From Enterobacteriaceae bacterium RIT714 (GTDB lineage Bacteria; Pseudomonadota; Gammaproteobacteria; Enterobacterales; Enterobacteriaceae): a DNA stretch of 64,000 nucleotides. How positions within the stretch are numbered: the first letter of the stretch is position 1; the number at the start of each line of letters is the position of its first letter. This document shows positions 52,202 through 62,083 of this stretch, piece after piece. The position numbers were made by a program, and so were the translations under genes. The notes beneath the pieces were generated by a model. That model was not told the DNA's origin. It did no database searches and saw nothing but the letters and a program-made list of their open reading frames with translations. The stretch spans positions 186,001-250,000 of the forward strand of contig WJYB01000002.1 in assembly GCA_009668015.1 (NCBI GenBank), given 5' to 3'.

Positions 52202-52795
52202 ATGCAAAAAGTTGTTCTCGCGACCGGTAACGCCGGTAAAGTGCGTGAGCTGGCCTCGCTATTAAATGATTTTGGTCTGGAGGTGGTCGCACAGACCGAG
52301 CTGGGCGTGGATTCTGCTGAAGAAACGGGCCTGACGTTTATCGAAAACGCGATTATTAAAGCGCGTCATGCAGCACAGATCACCGGTCTTCCGGCTATTG
52401 CGGATGATTCCGGTCTGGCGGTCAATGCGCTGGGCGGCGCGCCAGGCATCTATTCTGCGCGTTACTCCGGCGAAGACGCCACCGACCAGCAGAATCTGGA
52501 AAAGCTGCTGGAAGCACTCAAAGCCGTTCCGGACGCACAGCGTCAGGCGCAGTTCCATTGCGTGCTGGTGTATATGCGCCATGCAGAAGATCCGACGCCG
52601 ATTGTTTGCCACGGCAGCTGGCCGGGCGTGATTGCGCGCGAATCAGCGGGTAATGGCGGCTTTGGCTACGATCCGATTTTCTTTGTCCCGTCTGAGGGTA
52701 AAACCGCAGCGGAACTCACCCGTGAAGAAAAAAGCGCGATCTCCCACCGTGGACGCGCGTTGAAACTGTTACTGGAAGCATTACGTAATGGCTAA
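52202..52795 (+). CDS. rdgB: dITP/XTP pyrophosphatase RdgB
   Basis: RdgB hydrolyses noncanonical purine nucleotides (dITP, XTP) to keep them out of DNA. It has 197 residues. The substrate loop [17 protein letters not shown] (residues 5-21), [23 protein letters not shown] with the catalytic aspartate (about 66-88), GGFGYDPIF and SHRGRALK are clear. Two ATGs are adjacent (52199, 52202); AGGA spacing favours 52202. It overlaps hemW by eight bases. Confidence 0.96.
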   Translation: MQKVVLATGNAGKVRELASLLNDFGLEVVAQTELGVDSAEETGLTFIENAIIKARHAAQITGLPAIADDSGLAVNALGGAPGIYSARYSGEDATDQQNLEKLLEALKAVPDAQRQAQFHCVLVYMRHAEDPTPIVCHGSWPGVIARESAGNGGFGYDPIFFVPSEGKTAAELTREEKSAISHRGRALKLLLEALRNG

Positions 52796-53930
52796 TTTGC
52801 CACCCCTGAGTCTTTATATTCACATCCCGTGGTGCGTGCAGAAATGTCCGTACTGCGATTTCAATTCGCACGCGCTGAAAGGCGAAGTGCCGCATGACGA
52901 CTACGTTGAGCATCTGTTAAGCGATCTGGATGCAGACGTACCTTACGCACAGGGACGTGAAGTTAAGACCATTTTTATTGGTGGCGGTACGCCGAGCCTG
53001 CTTTCTGGTCCGGCAATGCAGACCCTGCTTGATGGCGTGCGTGCGCGTCTGAATCTGGCAGCCGATGCTGAAATGACAATGGAAGCCAACCCCGGCACCG
53101 TTGAGGCCGATCGTTTTGTGGAGTACCAGCGCGCTGGTGTGAACCGCATATCTATCGGCGTGCAGAGTTTTAGTGAACCAAAGCTGAAGCGTCTGGGGCG
53201 GATCCACGGCGCCGAAGAGGCTAAACGTGCCGCCAGGCTGGCGACCGGTCTGGGGCTGCGTAGCTTTAACCTCGACCTGATGCATGGTTTGCCCGATCAG
53301 TCGCTGGAAGAGGCGCTGGACGACCTGCGTCAGGCTATCGAACTGAATCCCCCGCATCTCTCCTGGTATCAGTTGACTATTGAGCCAAATACCCTGTTTG
53401 GCTCGCGCCCGCCGGTCCTGCCCGACGACGACGCCCTGTGGGATATTTTTGAGCAGGGGCATCAGTTGCTGACGGCGGCGGGTTATCAGCAGTATGAAAC
53501 GTCCGCCTACGCAAAGCCGGGCTATCAGTGTCAGCACAACCTGAACTACTGGCGTTTTGGCGATTACCTGGGTATTGGCTGCGGCGCGCACGGCAAAGTG
53601 ACATTCCCGGACGGGCGTATCCTGCGCACCGCCAAAACCCGTCATCCGCGCGGGTATATGGAAGGCCGTTATCTGGAACGTCAGCACGATGTTGCAGTAG
53701 AAGATAAACCGTTTGAGTTCTTCATGAACCGCTTCCGTCTGCTGGAAGCCGCGCCGCGTGCAGAGTTTGCACTGTTTACCGGCTTACCGGAAAGCGTGAT
53801 TCGTCCGCAAATTGATGAAGCGCTGGCGCAAGGGTATTTGACGGAATGCGAAGCGTTCTGGCAGATAACTGAACACGGTAAATTATTCCTCAACTCCCTC
53901 CTTGAACTGTTCCTCGCCGAAGAGTCCTGA
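52788..53930 (+). CDS. hemW: Heme chaperone / radical SAM protein HemW
   Basis: HemW is a radical SAM protein related to HemN that binds and delivers heme. The 380-residue product has the [4Fe-4S] motif CVQKCPYC (C-x3-C-x2-C, about residues 16-23), GGGTPSLL (about 65-72) and [13 protein letters not shown] (about 162-174). In E. coli it is followed by yggM and ansB; here a DUF559 gene follows. Confidence 0.95.
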   Translation: MANLPPLSLYIHIPWCVQKCPYCDFNSHALKGEVPHDDYVEHLLSDLDADVPYAQGREVKTIFIGGGTPSLLSGPAMQTLLDGVRARLNLAADAEMTMEANPGTVEADRFVEYQRAGVNRISIGVQSFSEPKLKRLGRIHGAEEAKRAARLATGLGLRSFNLDLMHGLPDQSLEEALDDLRQAIELNPPHLSWYQLTIEPNTLFGSRPPVLPDDDALWDIFEQGHQLLTAAGYQQYETSAYAKPGYQCQHNLNYWRFGDYLGIGCGAHGKVTFPDGRILRTAKTRHPRGYMEGRYLERQHDVAVEDKPFEFFMNRFRLLEAAPRAEFALFTGLPESVIRPQIDEALAQGYLTECEAFWQITEHGKLFLNSLLELFLAEES

Positions 53931-53999
53931 AGACAGATTCAGAATTTTGCATCCCGTTCTGCCAGCGGAGAGAAAGGCTGGCAGAGTGTGGGGATGGAA

Positions 54000-54416
54000 A
54001 TGATTCGTTCTCATGCAAAACAGCTCAGACTCAAACTGACAAGGGAAGAGAGACGCCTTTGGACCTTGCTTCGCAGCCGTCGGCTCTCTCAGTATAAATT
54101 TCGCCGACAGCATCCCGTGGATAACTACATTCTGGATTTCGCCTGCTGCGAAGCGCGACTGGCGGTTGAACTGGATGGCGGGCAGCATGATGAGCGTCAG
54201 GAATATGATCGCCGAAGGACTCTCTGGCTGAATAAGAGAGGCTGGCGTGTGCTTCGGTTCTGGAATAATGAACTCTTGAATAACGAAGAGGCGGTGTTAG
54301 AGAGAATACTTGAGACACTGCAAACACACATCTACCCTCACACCGGCCCTCTCCCTAAAAGGGAGAGGGGGAAAACCGGCAGTGTCTGGAGCACTCAACT
54401 GTTCTCCAGCGCCTGA
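54000..54416 (+). CDS. DUF559 domain protein (Vsr-like nuclease fold)
   Basis: A 138-residue product starting MIRSHAKQLRLKLTREERRL, with ATG 54000 preceded by GGGGA; ATG 53994 and GTG 53988 are alternatives. Residues about 1-112 form a DUF559 domain, the very-short-patch-repair/restriction-endonuclease-like fold: RRHPVDNYILDFACCEARLAVELDGGQH carries the PD-(D/E)xK-type D...ExD residues, followed by DRRRTLWLNKRGWRVLRFWN. Target is unknown. The last 25 residues (from about PHTGPLPKRERG) are coded by a REP-like element and are probably a chance extension. It replaces yggM-ansB of E. coli. Confidence 0.85.
   Translation: MIRSHAKQLRLKLTREERRLWTLLRSRRLSQYKFRRQHPVDNYILDFACCEARLAVELDGGQHDERQEYDRRRTLWLNKRGWRVLRFWNNELLNNEEAVLERILETLQTHIYPHTGPLPKRERGKTGSVWSTQLFSSA
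54334..54369. repeat. REP-like element inside the 3' end of the DUF559 gene
   Basis: CCCTCACACCGG then CCCTCTCCCTAAAAGGGAGAGGG, the minus-oriented form of the palindrome. The DUF559 frame reads through it and stops at 54416. Confidence 0.88.
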
Positions 54417-54715
54417 AGAATCTCAATCGACTTCACACTTGAAGAGACTTCGGTCTACCCCCTCTCCCCTTTGGGGAGAGGGCCAGGGTGAGGGGGCCTG
54501 CGCACAGAAGAACAGTGATAATTATTTCAGCATACTGACCAGAGCCCTACGGCTGTCTTCCAGAGGTGAAGACGCTCAACCGACTTCACCACTGAAGAGA
54601 CTTCGATCTACCCCCTCTCCCCTTTGGGGAAAGGGCCAGGGTGAGGGGCCCTGCGTGCAGAAGATCAGTAAAAATTATTTCAGCGTACTGACCAGTGCCT
54701 TACGGCTGTCTTCCA
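54399..54715. repeat. 153-bp tandem duplication with REP-like elements
   Basis: Two copies of a 153-bp unit lie in tandem: for example TACGGCTGTCTTCCAG at 54548 and 54701, GAAGAGACTTCG at 54441 and 54594, and the palindromes at 54458-54496 and 54611-54649. Similarity also runs a little upstream (54399-54440 against 54553-54593, one indel). The unit covers the last codons of yggN plus the DNA beyond its stop. Copies differ at roughly one base in eight to ten. Confidence 0.9.
54522..54565 (-). pseudogene. Orphan duplicate of the yggN 3' end
   Basis: On the minus strand this reads LEDSRRALVSMLK then a stop, against LEDSRKALVSTLK at the true yggN end. It lies exactly 153 bases beyond it. It has no start or upstream domain and is a remnant of the tandem duplication. 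Confidence 0.88.
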
Positions 54716-55394
54716 GGGTGACCACGCGTTTACACACGTCTTTGCCGAATTTCTGGAAATCCGCTTCCTGATTCTTCCATTCATTCTGAATCGAAGTCTG
54801 TAATCCGCCCAGGCTGCCTAACACGCCCTGCAACGGGTTACCGCCGCCTTTCAGTACGGCCTTCGCACCCATTTCATTGATACTGTCTTGCAAGATGCCG
54901 CCCATCGCCTGGTTAACCAGGTTTTGTCCGTCGGCACGCACCTGATCGATAGCTTTATAGTGGAACGTCAGCCCATCGGTACGATGCTCGATGATGCGGT
55001 TCATCTGCTCTTTCAGTTGGGCATCCAGCTTGGTCAGGCGGGTACGCATATTGCTGCTCTCACCCACCTCTTTGGCGATAATTTTATCCAGCGCCACGCG
55101 GCCTTTCTCGACGCGGGTCAGGGCACCTTCGTCGATCCACGGCAGCGCCGAGCGCAGATCCGCCTGGTAATCTTTCGCCTGCTCGCGCTGTGCGGCGCTC
55201 AGGGTATATTGTTTGCCGTTGTACATCACATTGCCATCAGGCGTGATAACCAGGTTACCGTTCTCACCTTTTACCTGAACGGTTTGCGGGCTCAGAATCA
55301 CATCGTCGCGCGGTGTGACTTCACATTTGTACTCTGCATGGGCAGTTAACGCGGTGGTCATCAATGCCACAGCCAGCAGCGTTTTGCGCATCAT
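54675..55394 (-). CDS. yggN: DUF2884 family exported protein YggN
   Basis: This is a 239-residue protein of unknown function. A Sec signal peptide is evident (MMRKTLLAVALMTTALTAHA, cleavage near residue 20), so it is periplasmic. The mature part starts EYKCEVTPRDDVILSPQ and is otherwise helical and charged, with DVCKRVVTLEDSRKAL at the end; two cysteines may pair. Its last codons were duplicated downstream (see 54522-54565). It sits 49 bases after yggL on the same strand. Confidence 0.92.
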   Translation of the reverse strand: MMRKTLLAVALMTTALTAHAEYKCEVTPRDDVILSPQTVQVKGENGNLVITPDGNVMYNGKQYTLSAAQREQAKDYQADLRSALPWIDEGALTRVEKGRVALDKIIAKEVGESSNMRTRLTKLDAQLKEQMNRIIEHRTDGLTFHYKAIDQVRADGQNLVNQAMGGILQDSINEMGAKAVLKGGGNPLQGVLGSLGGLQTSIQNEWKNQEADFQKFGKDVCKRVVTLEDSRKALVSTLK

Positions 55395-55443
55395 AAATAT
55401 CCCTCAAGACAAAACGGGCCGGCATTTGCCGGCCCTTTGCTAG

Positions 55444-55770
55444 TTAGTCCCACCAAATGTCGAAAAGTTCGCTGACGCGGACCTCTTCGAATTTGCGGTC
55501 TTCCAGCCATTTACGCACTGCTGCCTGCTGCTCTTCGGTGCATTGGCCGATTTCTTGCTTGCAGATCAGACCTTCCCAGGAGAGGTAACCACTGCCATCA
55601 AACGCCAGTTTGTTTGGCTCGATCACTTCATCGATAAAGGCGTCAACTTCCTTATCAATGGTTTCTACGCTGGTGCCTTCCGGGAAACGCCATGCGACGG
55701 AAAAGCCGACTTCCTGGAATTCCTCGATGTGCATTTTTTTACGCAGACGACGGCTACGGTTCTTTGCCAT
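55444..55770 (-). CDS. yggL: DUF469 family protein YggL
   Basis: This is a 108-residue protein starting [20 protein letters not shown], with a very basic N-terminus. E. coli YggL has been found associated with the 50S ribosomal subunit; precise function is unsettled. Family markers LGFSVAWRFPEGT-like VGFSVAWRFPEGT and LAFDGSGYLSWEGLICKQEIG are visible. Its ATG at 55770 overlaps the trmB stop, giving coupled translation. Confidence 0.93.
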   Translation of the reverse strand: MAKNRSRRLRKKMHIEEFQEVGFSVAWRFPEGTSVETIDKEVDAFIDEVIEPNKLAFDGSGYLSWEGLICKQEIGQCTEEQQAAVRKWLEDRKFEEVRVSELFDIWWD

Positions 55771-56489
55771 TATTTCACCCTCTCGAACATTAAGTCCCAT
55801 ACACCGTGACCCAAACGATGGCCACGCTGTTCAAATTTCGTTACCGGACGTGAATCCGGTCGCGGTACATAGTCGTTGCTTTCTGACTGGTTTTTATAGC
55901 CATCAAGCGACGACATGACTTCCAGCATATGTTCCGCGTAAGGTTCCCAGTCGGTTGCCATATGGAAGACACCGCCCAGTTTAAGCTTACTTTTCACAAG
56001 CTCAGCAAATTCTGCCTGAACGATACGGCGCTTATTATGACGTGCTTTGTGCCACGGGTCAGGGAAAAAGAGCTGAACCATGTTTAAAGAATTGTCAGGA
56101 ATCATTTTGTGCAGCACTTCGACTGCGTCGTGGCACATCACGCGCAGGTTCTCTACGCCCTCTTCATGGGCTGTCGCAAGGCATGCGCCTACGCCAGGCG
56201 AGTGAACCTCGATGCCGATAAAGTTCTGCTCGGGACGCGCTTTCGCCATCGTCACCAGCGATGACCCCATACCAAAACCGATCTCCAGCGTAATCGGCGC
56301 CTCGCGGCCAAACAGTTCGACAAAGTCGAGCGGCTGTTCGCTGAATTCAACGCCCATCACCGGCCAGTAGTTATCCAGCGCGTGTTGCTGCCCTTTTGTC
56401 AGGCGGCCCTGACGGCGGACAAAGCTGCGAATACGGCGCAGCGGGCGACCGTTTTCATCAAATTCCGGTGAAATGACGTCGTTTTTCAT
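55770..56489 (-). CDS. trmB: tRNA (guanine-N7)-methyltransferase TrmB
   Basis: TrmB makes m7G46 in tRNA. It has 239 residues from ATG 56489 ([14 protein letters not shown]), the family start; the frame runs on to 56531. The SAM motif is [12 protein letters not shown] (about residues 68-79), followed by [11 protein letters not shown] and the catalytic region [16 protein letters not shown] (about 140-155). It overlaps yggL and is divergent from mutY. Confidence 0.96.
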   Translation of the reverse strand: MKNDVISPEFDENGRPLRRIRSFVRRQGRLTKGQQHALDNYWPVMGVEFSEQPLDFVELFGREAPITLEIGFGMGSSLVTMAKARPEQNFIGIEVHSPGVGACLATAHEEGVENLRVMCHDAVEVLHKMIPDNSLNMVQLFFPDPWHKARHNKRRIVQAEFAELVKSKLKLGGVFHMATDWEPYAEHMLEVMSSLDGYKNQSESNDYVPRPDSRPVTKFEQRGHRLGHGVWDLMFERVK

Positions 56490-56633
56490 AAAAGAGTAGT
56501 CTGCTTGTGAGAGTGTTCGGGAAACGGGCATTATCCAAAGTTAAGCCCTGTATGCAAGCATGGGAAAGATCCGGTTTACAGTCGCATGACGCTGTGCTGC
56601 AATCGGCGTCCCTGATTAAGCGAATCGATGACC

Positions 56634-57686
56634 ATGCAAGCCTCTCAATTTTCAGCCCAGGTGCTGGACTGGTACGACAAATACGGGCGTAAAACCCTGC
56701 CCTGGCAAATTGAAAAAACGCCTTATAAAGTATGGCTCTCCGAGGTGATGTTGCAACAAACGCAGGTCGCGACAGTGATCCCCTACTTTGAGCGCTTTAT
56801 GGCGCGCTTCCCGACCATTACCGATCTCGCCAATGCGCCTTTAGATGAAGTGCTGCATCTGTGGACGGGGCTCGGGTATTACGCCCGTGCACGCAATCTG
56901 CACAAAGCCGCGCAGCAGGTGGCGACACTTCACCAGGGCAAATTCCCCGAAACCTTCGACGAAGTCGCGGCGCTGCCTGGAGTCGGTCGCTCCACTGCGG
57001 GGGCCGTTCTGTCCCTCTCTTTAGGCAAACATTTCCCGATCCTCGACGGCAACGTTAAGCGCGTACTGGCGCGTTGTTACGCGGTGGACGGTTGGCCGGG
57101 CAAAAAAGATGTCGAGAAACGGCTGTGGGAAATTAGCGAAGCCGTGACGCCCGCCAAAGGCGTCGAACGATTCAACCAGGCAATGATGGATTTGGGTGCT
57201 ATCGTTTGTACACGCTCTAAGCCCAAGTGCGAACTGTGCCCGGTGAACAATCTTTGTGTGGCGTATGCCAACCACTCCTGGGCGCAGTATCCGGGTAAAA
57301 AACCGAAGCAGACGATCCCCGAACGCACGGGCATTTTATTGCTGATGCAGCATGGCGATGAGGTGTTTTTGTCCCAGCGTCCGCCGAGCGGATTATGGGG
57401 AGGGCTGTTCTGTTTTCCGCAGTTTGAAACGGAAGAAGCCCTCCGGGAGTGGCTGGCGCAGCGGCAGATTAACGCCGACAATCTGACGCAACTGACCGCG
57501 TTTCGCCATACGTTCAGCCATTTCCATCTGGATATTGTGCCAATGTGGCTTCCTGTGTCCTCCTTTGCCTCATGCATGGATGAAGGAACGGGTCTCTGGT
57601 ATAACTTAGCGCAACCGCCATCAGTCGGGCTGGCGGCTCCCGTGGAGCGCCTGTTACAGCAATTACGCGCCGGAGCGGTGGTTTAG
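56634..57686 (+). CDS. mutY: Adenine DNA glycosylase MutY
   Basis: MutY removes adenine mispaired with 8-oxoguanine. It has 350 residues. The helix-hairpin-helix [19 protein letters not shown] is followed by the catalytic aspartate in [12 protein letters not shown] (about 136-147). Four cysteines in [17 protein letters not shown] (C-x6-C-x2-C-x5-C, about 192-208) bind [4Fe-4S]. The C-terminal NUDIX-like domain with [15 protein letters not shown] recognises 8-oxoG. ATG 56628, two codons earlier, is possible. It heads mutY-yggX-mltC. Confidence 0.97.
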   Translation: MQASQFSAQVLDWYDKYGRKTLPWQIEKTPYKVWLSEVMLQQTQVATVIPYFERFMARFPTITDLANAPLDEVLHLWTGLGYYARARNLHKAAQQVATLHQGKFPETFDEVAALPGVGRSTAGAVLSLSLGKHFPILDGNVKRVLARCYAVDGWPGKKDVEKRLWEISEAVTPAKGVERFNQAMMDLGAIVCTRSKPKCELCPVNNLCVAYANHSWAQYPGKKPKQTIPERTGILLLMQHGDEVFLSQRPPSGLWGGLFCFPQFETEEALREWLAQRQINADNLTQLTAFRHTFSHFHLDIVPMWLPVSSFASCMDEGTGLWYNLAQPPSVGLAAPVERLLQQLRAGAVV

Positions 57687-57712
57687 CTTCGGTCAGACAA
57701 TGAGGAATGAGA

Positions 57713-59118
<1,406 letters not shown>

Positions 59119-59122
59119 TTTT

Positions 59123-59264
59123 CCCCTCCCCTCACCTCCTCCCTGCGGGAGAGGGTGAGGGCATCAGACCGCACAAGGCAAAAGTAAAACGGCCACGCCA
59201 GTGACCGTTTTTTAGTGTTTTCTCCCTCTCCCCGTGGGAGAGCGCCGGGGTGAGGGCATCAGGC
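59123..59264. repeat. Two REP-like elements around the mltC terminator
   Basis: The first element (59123-59167) has CCCTCACC on its left and the tail GGTGAGGGCATCAG on its right. The second (59223-59264) is CCCTCTCCCCGTGGGAGAG with the tail GGGGTGAGGGCATCAGGCC. Both tails match those at 7101 and 42099. Confidence 0.85.
59185..59214 (+). terminator. Intrinsic terminator after mltC
   Basis: The stem AAAACGG-CAC / GTG-CCGTTTTTT, each arm with one unpaired base, lies between the two repeat elements and ends with six T. Confidence 0.8.
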
Positions 59265-59283
59265 CACCCCATCCATACGAAAA

Positions 59284-59333
59284 TGTTATTTGCATCACAA
59301 TCCAAACTGCAAATTAATGTGGATTGCATTTTT
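59284..59333. promoter_or_regulatory. CRP and CytR-type sites before nupG
   Basis: TGTTA-TTTGCA-TCACA (59284-59299) and TGTGG-ATTGCA-TTTTT (59318-59333) resemble CRP boxes 34 bases apart. The DNA between and within them carries repeated TTGCA/TGCAA words of the CytR octamer type (for example ATTGCATT at 59323). This matches the known tandem-CRP/CytR control of nupG. Confidence 0.65.
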
Positions 59334-59443
59334 TTGCGGGAGGTAACAAAACATAACGTTGCCTGCTGGTAGAATTGCATCAAATAACAACCCTGAATGT
59401 TCCCATATCAACATATCTCCCGCTCAATTGTGAGGAAAGTAAC

Positions 59444-60700
59444 ATGAACCTTAAGCTGCAGCTTAAAATATTGTCGTTTCTGCAGTTCTGTCTGTGGGGG
59501 AGCTGGCTAACCACGCTCGGCTCCTACATGTTTGTGACGCTCAAGTTCGATGGAGCGTCTATCGGTGCAGTGTATAGCTCACTGGGTATTGCAGCGGTCT
59601 TTATGCCGACGCTGTTGGGGATAGTCGCGGATAAATGGATAAGCGCGAAATGGCTCTACGCGCTTTGCCATCTGGTCGGCGCGGGTACGCTATTTTTAGC
59701 GGCCGGTGTTACCACGCCGGGAGCGATGTTCATGGTGATCCTGCTTAACTCGCTGGCTTATATGCCAACCCTGGGCCTGATCAACACCATCTCTTACTAC
59801 CGCATTAAATCTGCGGGTCTGGATATCGTGACTGATTTCCCGCCGATTCGTATCTGGGGCACCATCGGCTTTATCATGGCGATGTGGGGCGTGAGCTTCG
59901 CAGGCTTCGAGCTGAGCCATATGCAGCTCTACATCGGTGCCGCGCTGTCGGTGGTTCTGGCGCTGTTCACCCTGACGCTGCCGCATATCCCGGTCTCTAA
60001 TCAGCAGAAAAAACAGAGCTGGAGCACCATGCTGGGTCTGGATGCTTTCGCGCTGTTTAAAAACAAACGTATGGCGATCTTCTTTATTTTCTCCATGCTG
60101 CTGGGCGCTGAGCTGCAAATCACCAACATGTTCGGGAATACCTTCCTGCACAGCTTCGATAACAATCCGCTGTTCTCCGGAAGCTTCATCGTTGAGCATG
60201 CGTCGGTGATGATGTCGATTTCTCAGATTTCTGAAACGCTGTTCATTCTGACCATTCCGTTCTTCCTGAGCCGCTACGGTATTAAGAACGTCATGCTGAT
60301 CAGTATCTTTGCGTGGATGCTGCGCTTCGGGCTGTTTGCCTACGGCGACCCAACGCCGTTCGGTACTGTGCTGCTGGTTCTGTCGATGATTGTTTACGGC
60401 TGCGCCTTCGACTTCTTCAACATCTCCGGTTCGGTGTTTGTCGAAAAAGAGGTGAATCCAGAAATTCGCGCCAGTGCTCAGGGCATGTTCCTGATGATGA
60501 CCAACGGTTTCGGCTGTATCCTGGGCGGTATCGTGAGCGGTAAAGTCGTTGAAATGTATACCACGAACGGGATTACCGACTGGCAGCCAGTATGGCTGAT
60601 CTTCGCCGGTTACTCTCTGGTGCTGTTCTTCGCCTTCATCGCGCTGTTCAAATACAAACACGTTCGCGTGCCAAATGGCGCACAGCCTGTTGCGCACTAA
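59444..60700 (+). CDS. nupG: Nucleoside:proton symporter NupG
   Basis: NupG imports purine and pyrimidine nucleosides with protons. It has 418 residues from ATG 59444 (MNLKLQLKILSFLQF), after GAGGAAAGTAAC. Twelve hydrophobic segments fit the NHS family of the major facilitator superfamily; FPPIRIWGTIGFIMAMW and NISGSVFVEKEVNPEIRASAQ are typical. Regulated by CRP/CytR-type sites upstream. In E. coli speC follows, but here a citrate lyase operon does. Confidence 0.97.
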   Translation: MNLKLQLKILSFLQFCLWGSWLTTLGSYMFVTLKFDGASIGAVYSSLGIAAVFMPTLLGIVADKWISAKWLYALCHLVGAGTLFLAAGVTTPGAMFMVILLNSLAYMPTLGLINTISYYRIKSAGLDIVTDFPPIRIWGTIGFIMAMWGVSFAGFELSHMQLYIGAALSVVLALFTLTLPHIPVSNQQKKQSWSTMLGLDAFALFKNKRMAIFFIFSMLLGAELQITNMFGNTFLHSFDNNPLFSGSFIVEHASVMMSISQISETLFILTIPFFLSRYGIKNVMLISIFAWMLRFGLFAYGDPTPFGTVLLVLSMIVYGCAFDFFNISGSVFVEKEVNPEIRASAQGMFLMMTNGFGCILGGIVSGKVVEMYTTNGITDWQPVWLIFAGYSLVLFFAFIALFKYKHVRVPNGAQPVAH

Positions 60701-60715
60701 GATGTGATGTTTTTG

Positions 60716-60745
60716 TGCCGGGTGGCGGCTTCGCCTCACCCGGCC
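60716..60745. repeat. Classical REP element between nupG and citG
   Basis: GCCGGGTG-GCGGCTTCGC-CTCACCCGGC is the canonical enterobacterial REP/PU palindrome. It differs from the CCCTCTCC family elsewhere in the window. It may also serve as the transcript end of the convergent genes. Confidence 0.9.
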
Positions 60746-60757
60746 TCCTGTTACTTT

Positions 60758-61561
60758 TCAGCCGCACGCCTTCAGCACAATCCCCACCGACAGTAAATCC
60801 GCACTGCCTCCCGGACTCAAATTACGGGCTATCAAGGCGTTATCCATCGCTGCCAGCGCCTGCCAATCCCAGCCGTTCGCCAGCAAATCTTTTGCGTATC
60901 CCTGTACATAGCGCAGCCCGTCCATCCCGCCCCGCGACACCAGATTACTGTCCTGATTTACCGCCATTAAGCGCAGCAACAGGTCATGTAGCTGATAGCC
61001 ATTCCACTGCGGCAATACCTGGCGCACCGTGGCAAACCCGCTTTCGGCCTCCCCTCGCGCACCCGTTAAGCCCAGCTGCTGATACTGTCGTTCGCCTGCC
61101 GTCGCTCTGCCGCTTCGGCCTGCCAGCTCGCGCGCCACCAGTCCGCGACAGATGTGACTAATTTCACAACAGAGACTGTGTGAAGTCACATGGTCAACGC
61201 GCCCGGCAGCAAAGCAGAGCAGCCCGAGCGCGAAAATCCCGCCTTTGTGAGTGTTAACGCCTCCCGTCGCCGCGTACATCGCCTGTTCGCAGGCGATTCC
61301 CATCGGGCGAATCAGATGCAACTGTTCCGCCGCGGGTTTTCCGGCCTGTTCCGCGCCCAGTTCCGCAAAGCGCGTAAACCACGGGGCAATGGCGGCGATA
61401 CTGCGGGCAAACATCGCATGATCCATATCCCGATGAGCGCCGTTATTATGCTTATCCACCAGCCCAGGCTTTGGCGTGAGCGCCAGCTCCAGCCACAGCG
61501 CCTCTTCGGCCAGCTGCGGCACATTAGCGGGGCGCGTTTTAGTCGCGAGCAAACCAGTCAT
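60758..61561 (-). CDS. citG: Triphosphoribosyl-dephospho-CoA synthase
   Basis: CitG makes the precursor of the citrate lyase prosthetic group from ATP and dephospho-CoA. It has 267 residues. Family motifs are LTPKPGLVDKHNNGAH (about 28-43), TGGVNTHKGGIFALGLL (about 97-113), QQLGLTGARGEAE, NLVSRGGMDGLR and RNLSPGGSADLLSV at the C-terminus. It overlaps citX by 23 bases and is the last gene of the operon. The MdcB family is similar, but the CitX/CitF context decides. Confidence 0.93.
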   Translation of the reverse strand: MTGLLATKTRPANVPQLAEEALWLELALTPKPGLVDKHNNGAHRDMDHAMFARSIAAIAPWFTRFAELGAEQAGKPAAEQLHLIRPMGIACEQAMYAATGGVNTHKGGIFALGLLCFAAGRVDHVTSHSLCCEISHICRGLVARELAGRSGRATAGERQYQQLGLTGARGEAESGFATVRQVLPQWNGYQLHDLLLRLMAVNQDSNLVSRGGMDGLRYVQGYAKDLLANGWDWQALAAMDNALIARNLSPGGSADLLSVGIVLKACG

Positions 61562-62078
61562 CGATCATCTTCTCCACGCAGGCGACCACCTGCTCCACCG
61601 GATGCTCACGCGAGCGGGAACAGGCGTGCGCGGGCTCGTCACACAGCAGGCAGCGGCGCAGATTGTCGCCCAGCGAGCGTCGCCCGATATGGCCCGCATG
61701 CGGGCAGATCACATCCAGATCCCACAGCCTGCCAAGCGGATGCGTCTGCTCCAGCTCTGCGCAGTGCGCTTTGATTTCCGTCGCCGGATGCGCCACACAC
61801 CACAGCGCCTCGGGTCCCGTTGGCAGCCACAGAACCTGGCGGTCCAGCACCTGCCAGCGGTGTTCCCACAGCAGCTGATCGCCCATCTGCAAGGCCACAG
61901 CCATCGTGTTGCGATAGCGCAGGCTGTCTTTGATTTCACCGGGCGTAACCAGCGTGAGTGAGATCACCGGTTGTTGATAGTGCGTGAGCCAGCCAGCCTG
62001 ACGCGCCGCGCGGCTCTCTTTCGCCGCTAACATCGCTTCGAGGCTGACACCCGCACGCACGGGTGTCGCTGTCGTCAT
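61539..62078 (-). CDS. citX: Apo-citrate lyase phosphoribosyl-dephospho-CoA transferase
   Basis: CitX attaches the CitG product to a serine of the acyl carrier subunit CitD. It has 179 residues, starting MTTATPVRAGVSLEAML after GGAG. Typical features are LAAKESRAARQAGWL near the N-terminus, GRLWDLDVICP (about 117-127) and GRRSLGDNLRRCLLCDEPAHACSR-type cysteine-containing sequence (about 132-155). It lies five bases after citF. Confidence 0.94.
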   Translation of the reverse strand: MTTATPVRAGVSLEAMLAAKESRAARQAGWLTHYQQPVISLTLVTPGEIKDSLRYRNTMAVALQMGDQLLWEHRWQVLDRQVLWLPTGPEALWCVAHPATEIKAHCAELEQTHPLGRLWDLDVICPHAGHIGRRSLGDNLRRCLLCDEPAHACSRSREHPVEQVVACVEKMIDDWFARD

Positions 62079-62083
62079 GGTTC

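Larger units (their letters stand above)
59119..59443. promoter_or_regulatory. mltC-nupG intergenic region
   Basis: These 325 bases hold two REP-like elements (59123-59167 and 59223-59264), an intrinsic terminator between them (59185-59214) and the nupG promoter region with CRP/CytR-type sites (59284-59333). No gene is supported. Confidence 0.8.

Noticed and set aside
54310-54771. 153-codon plus-strand frame with an internal repeat (RLRSTPSPLWG twice)
   Set aside because: It runs antisense through the yggN end and the 153-bp duplication; the apparent protein repeat is just the DNA repeat.
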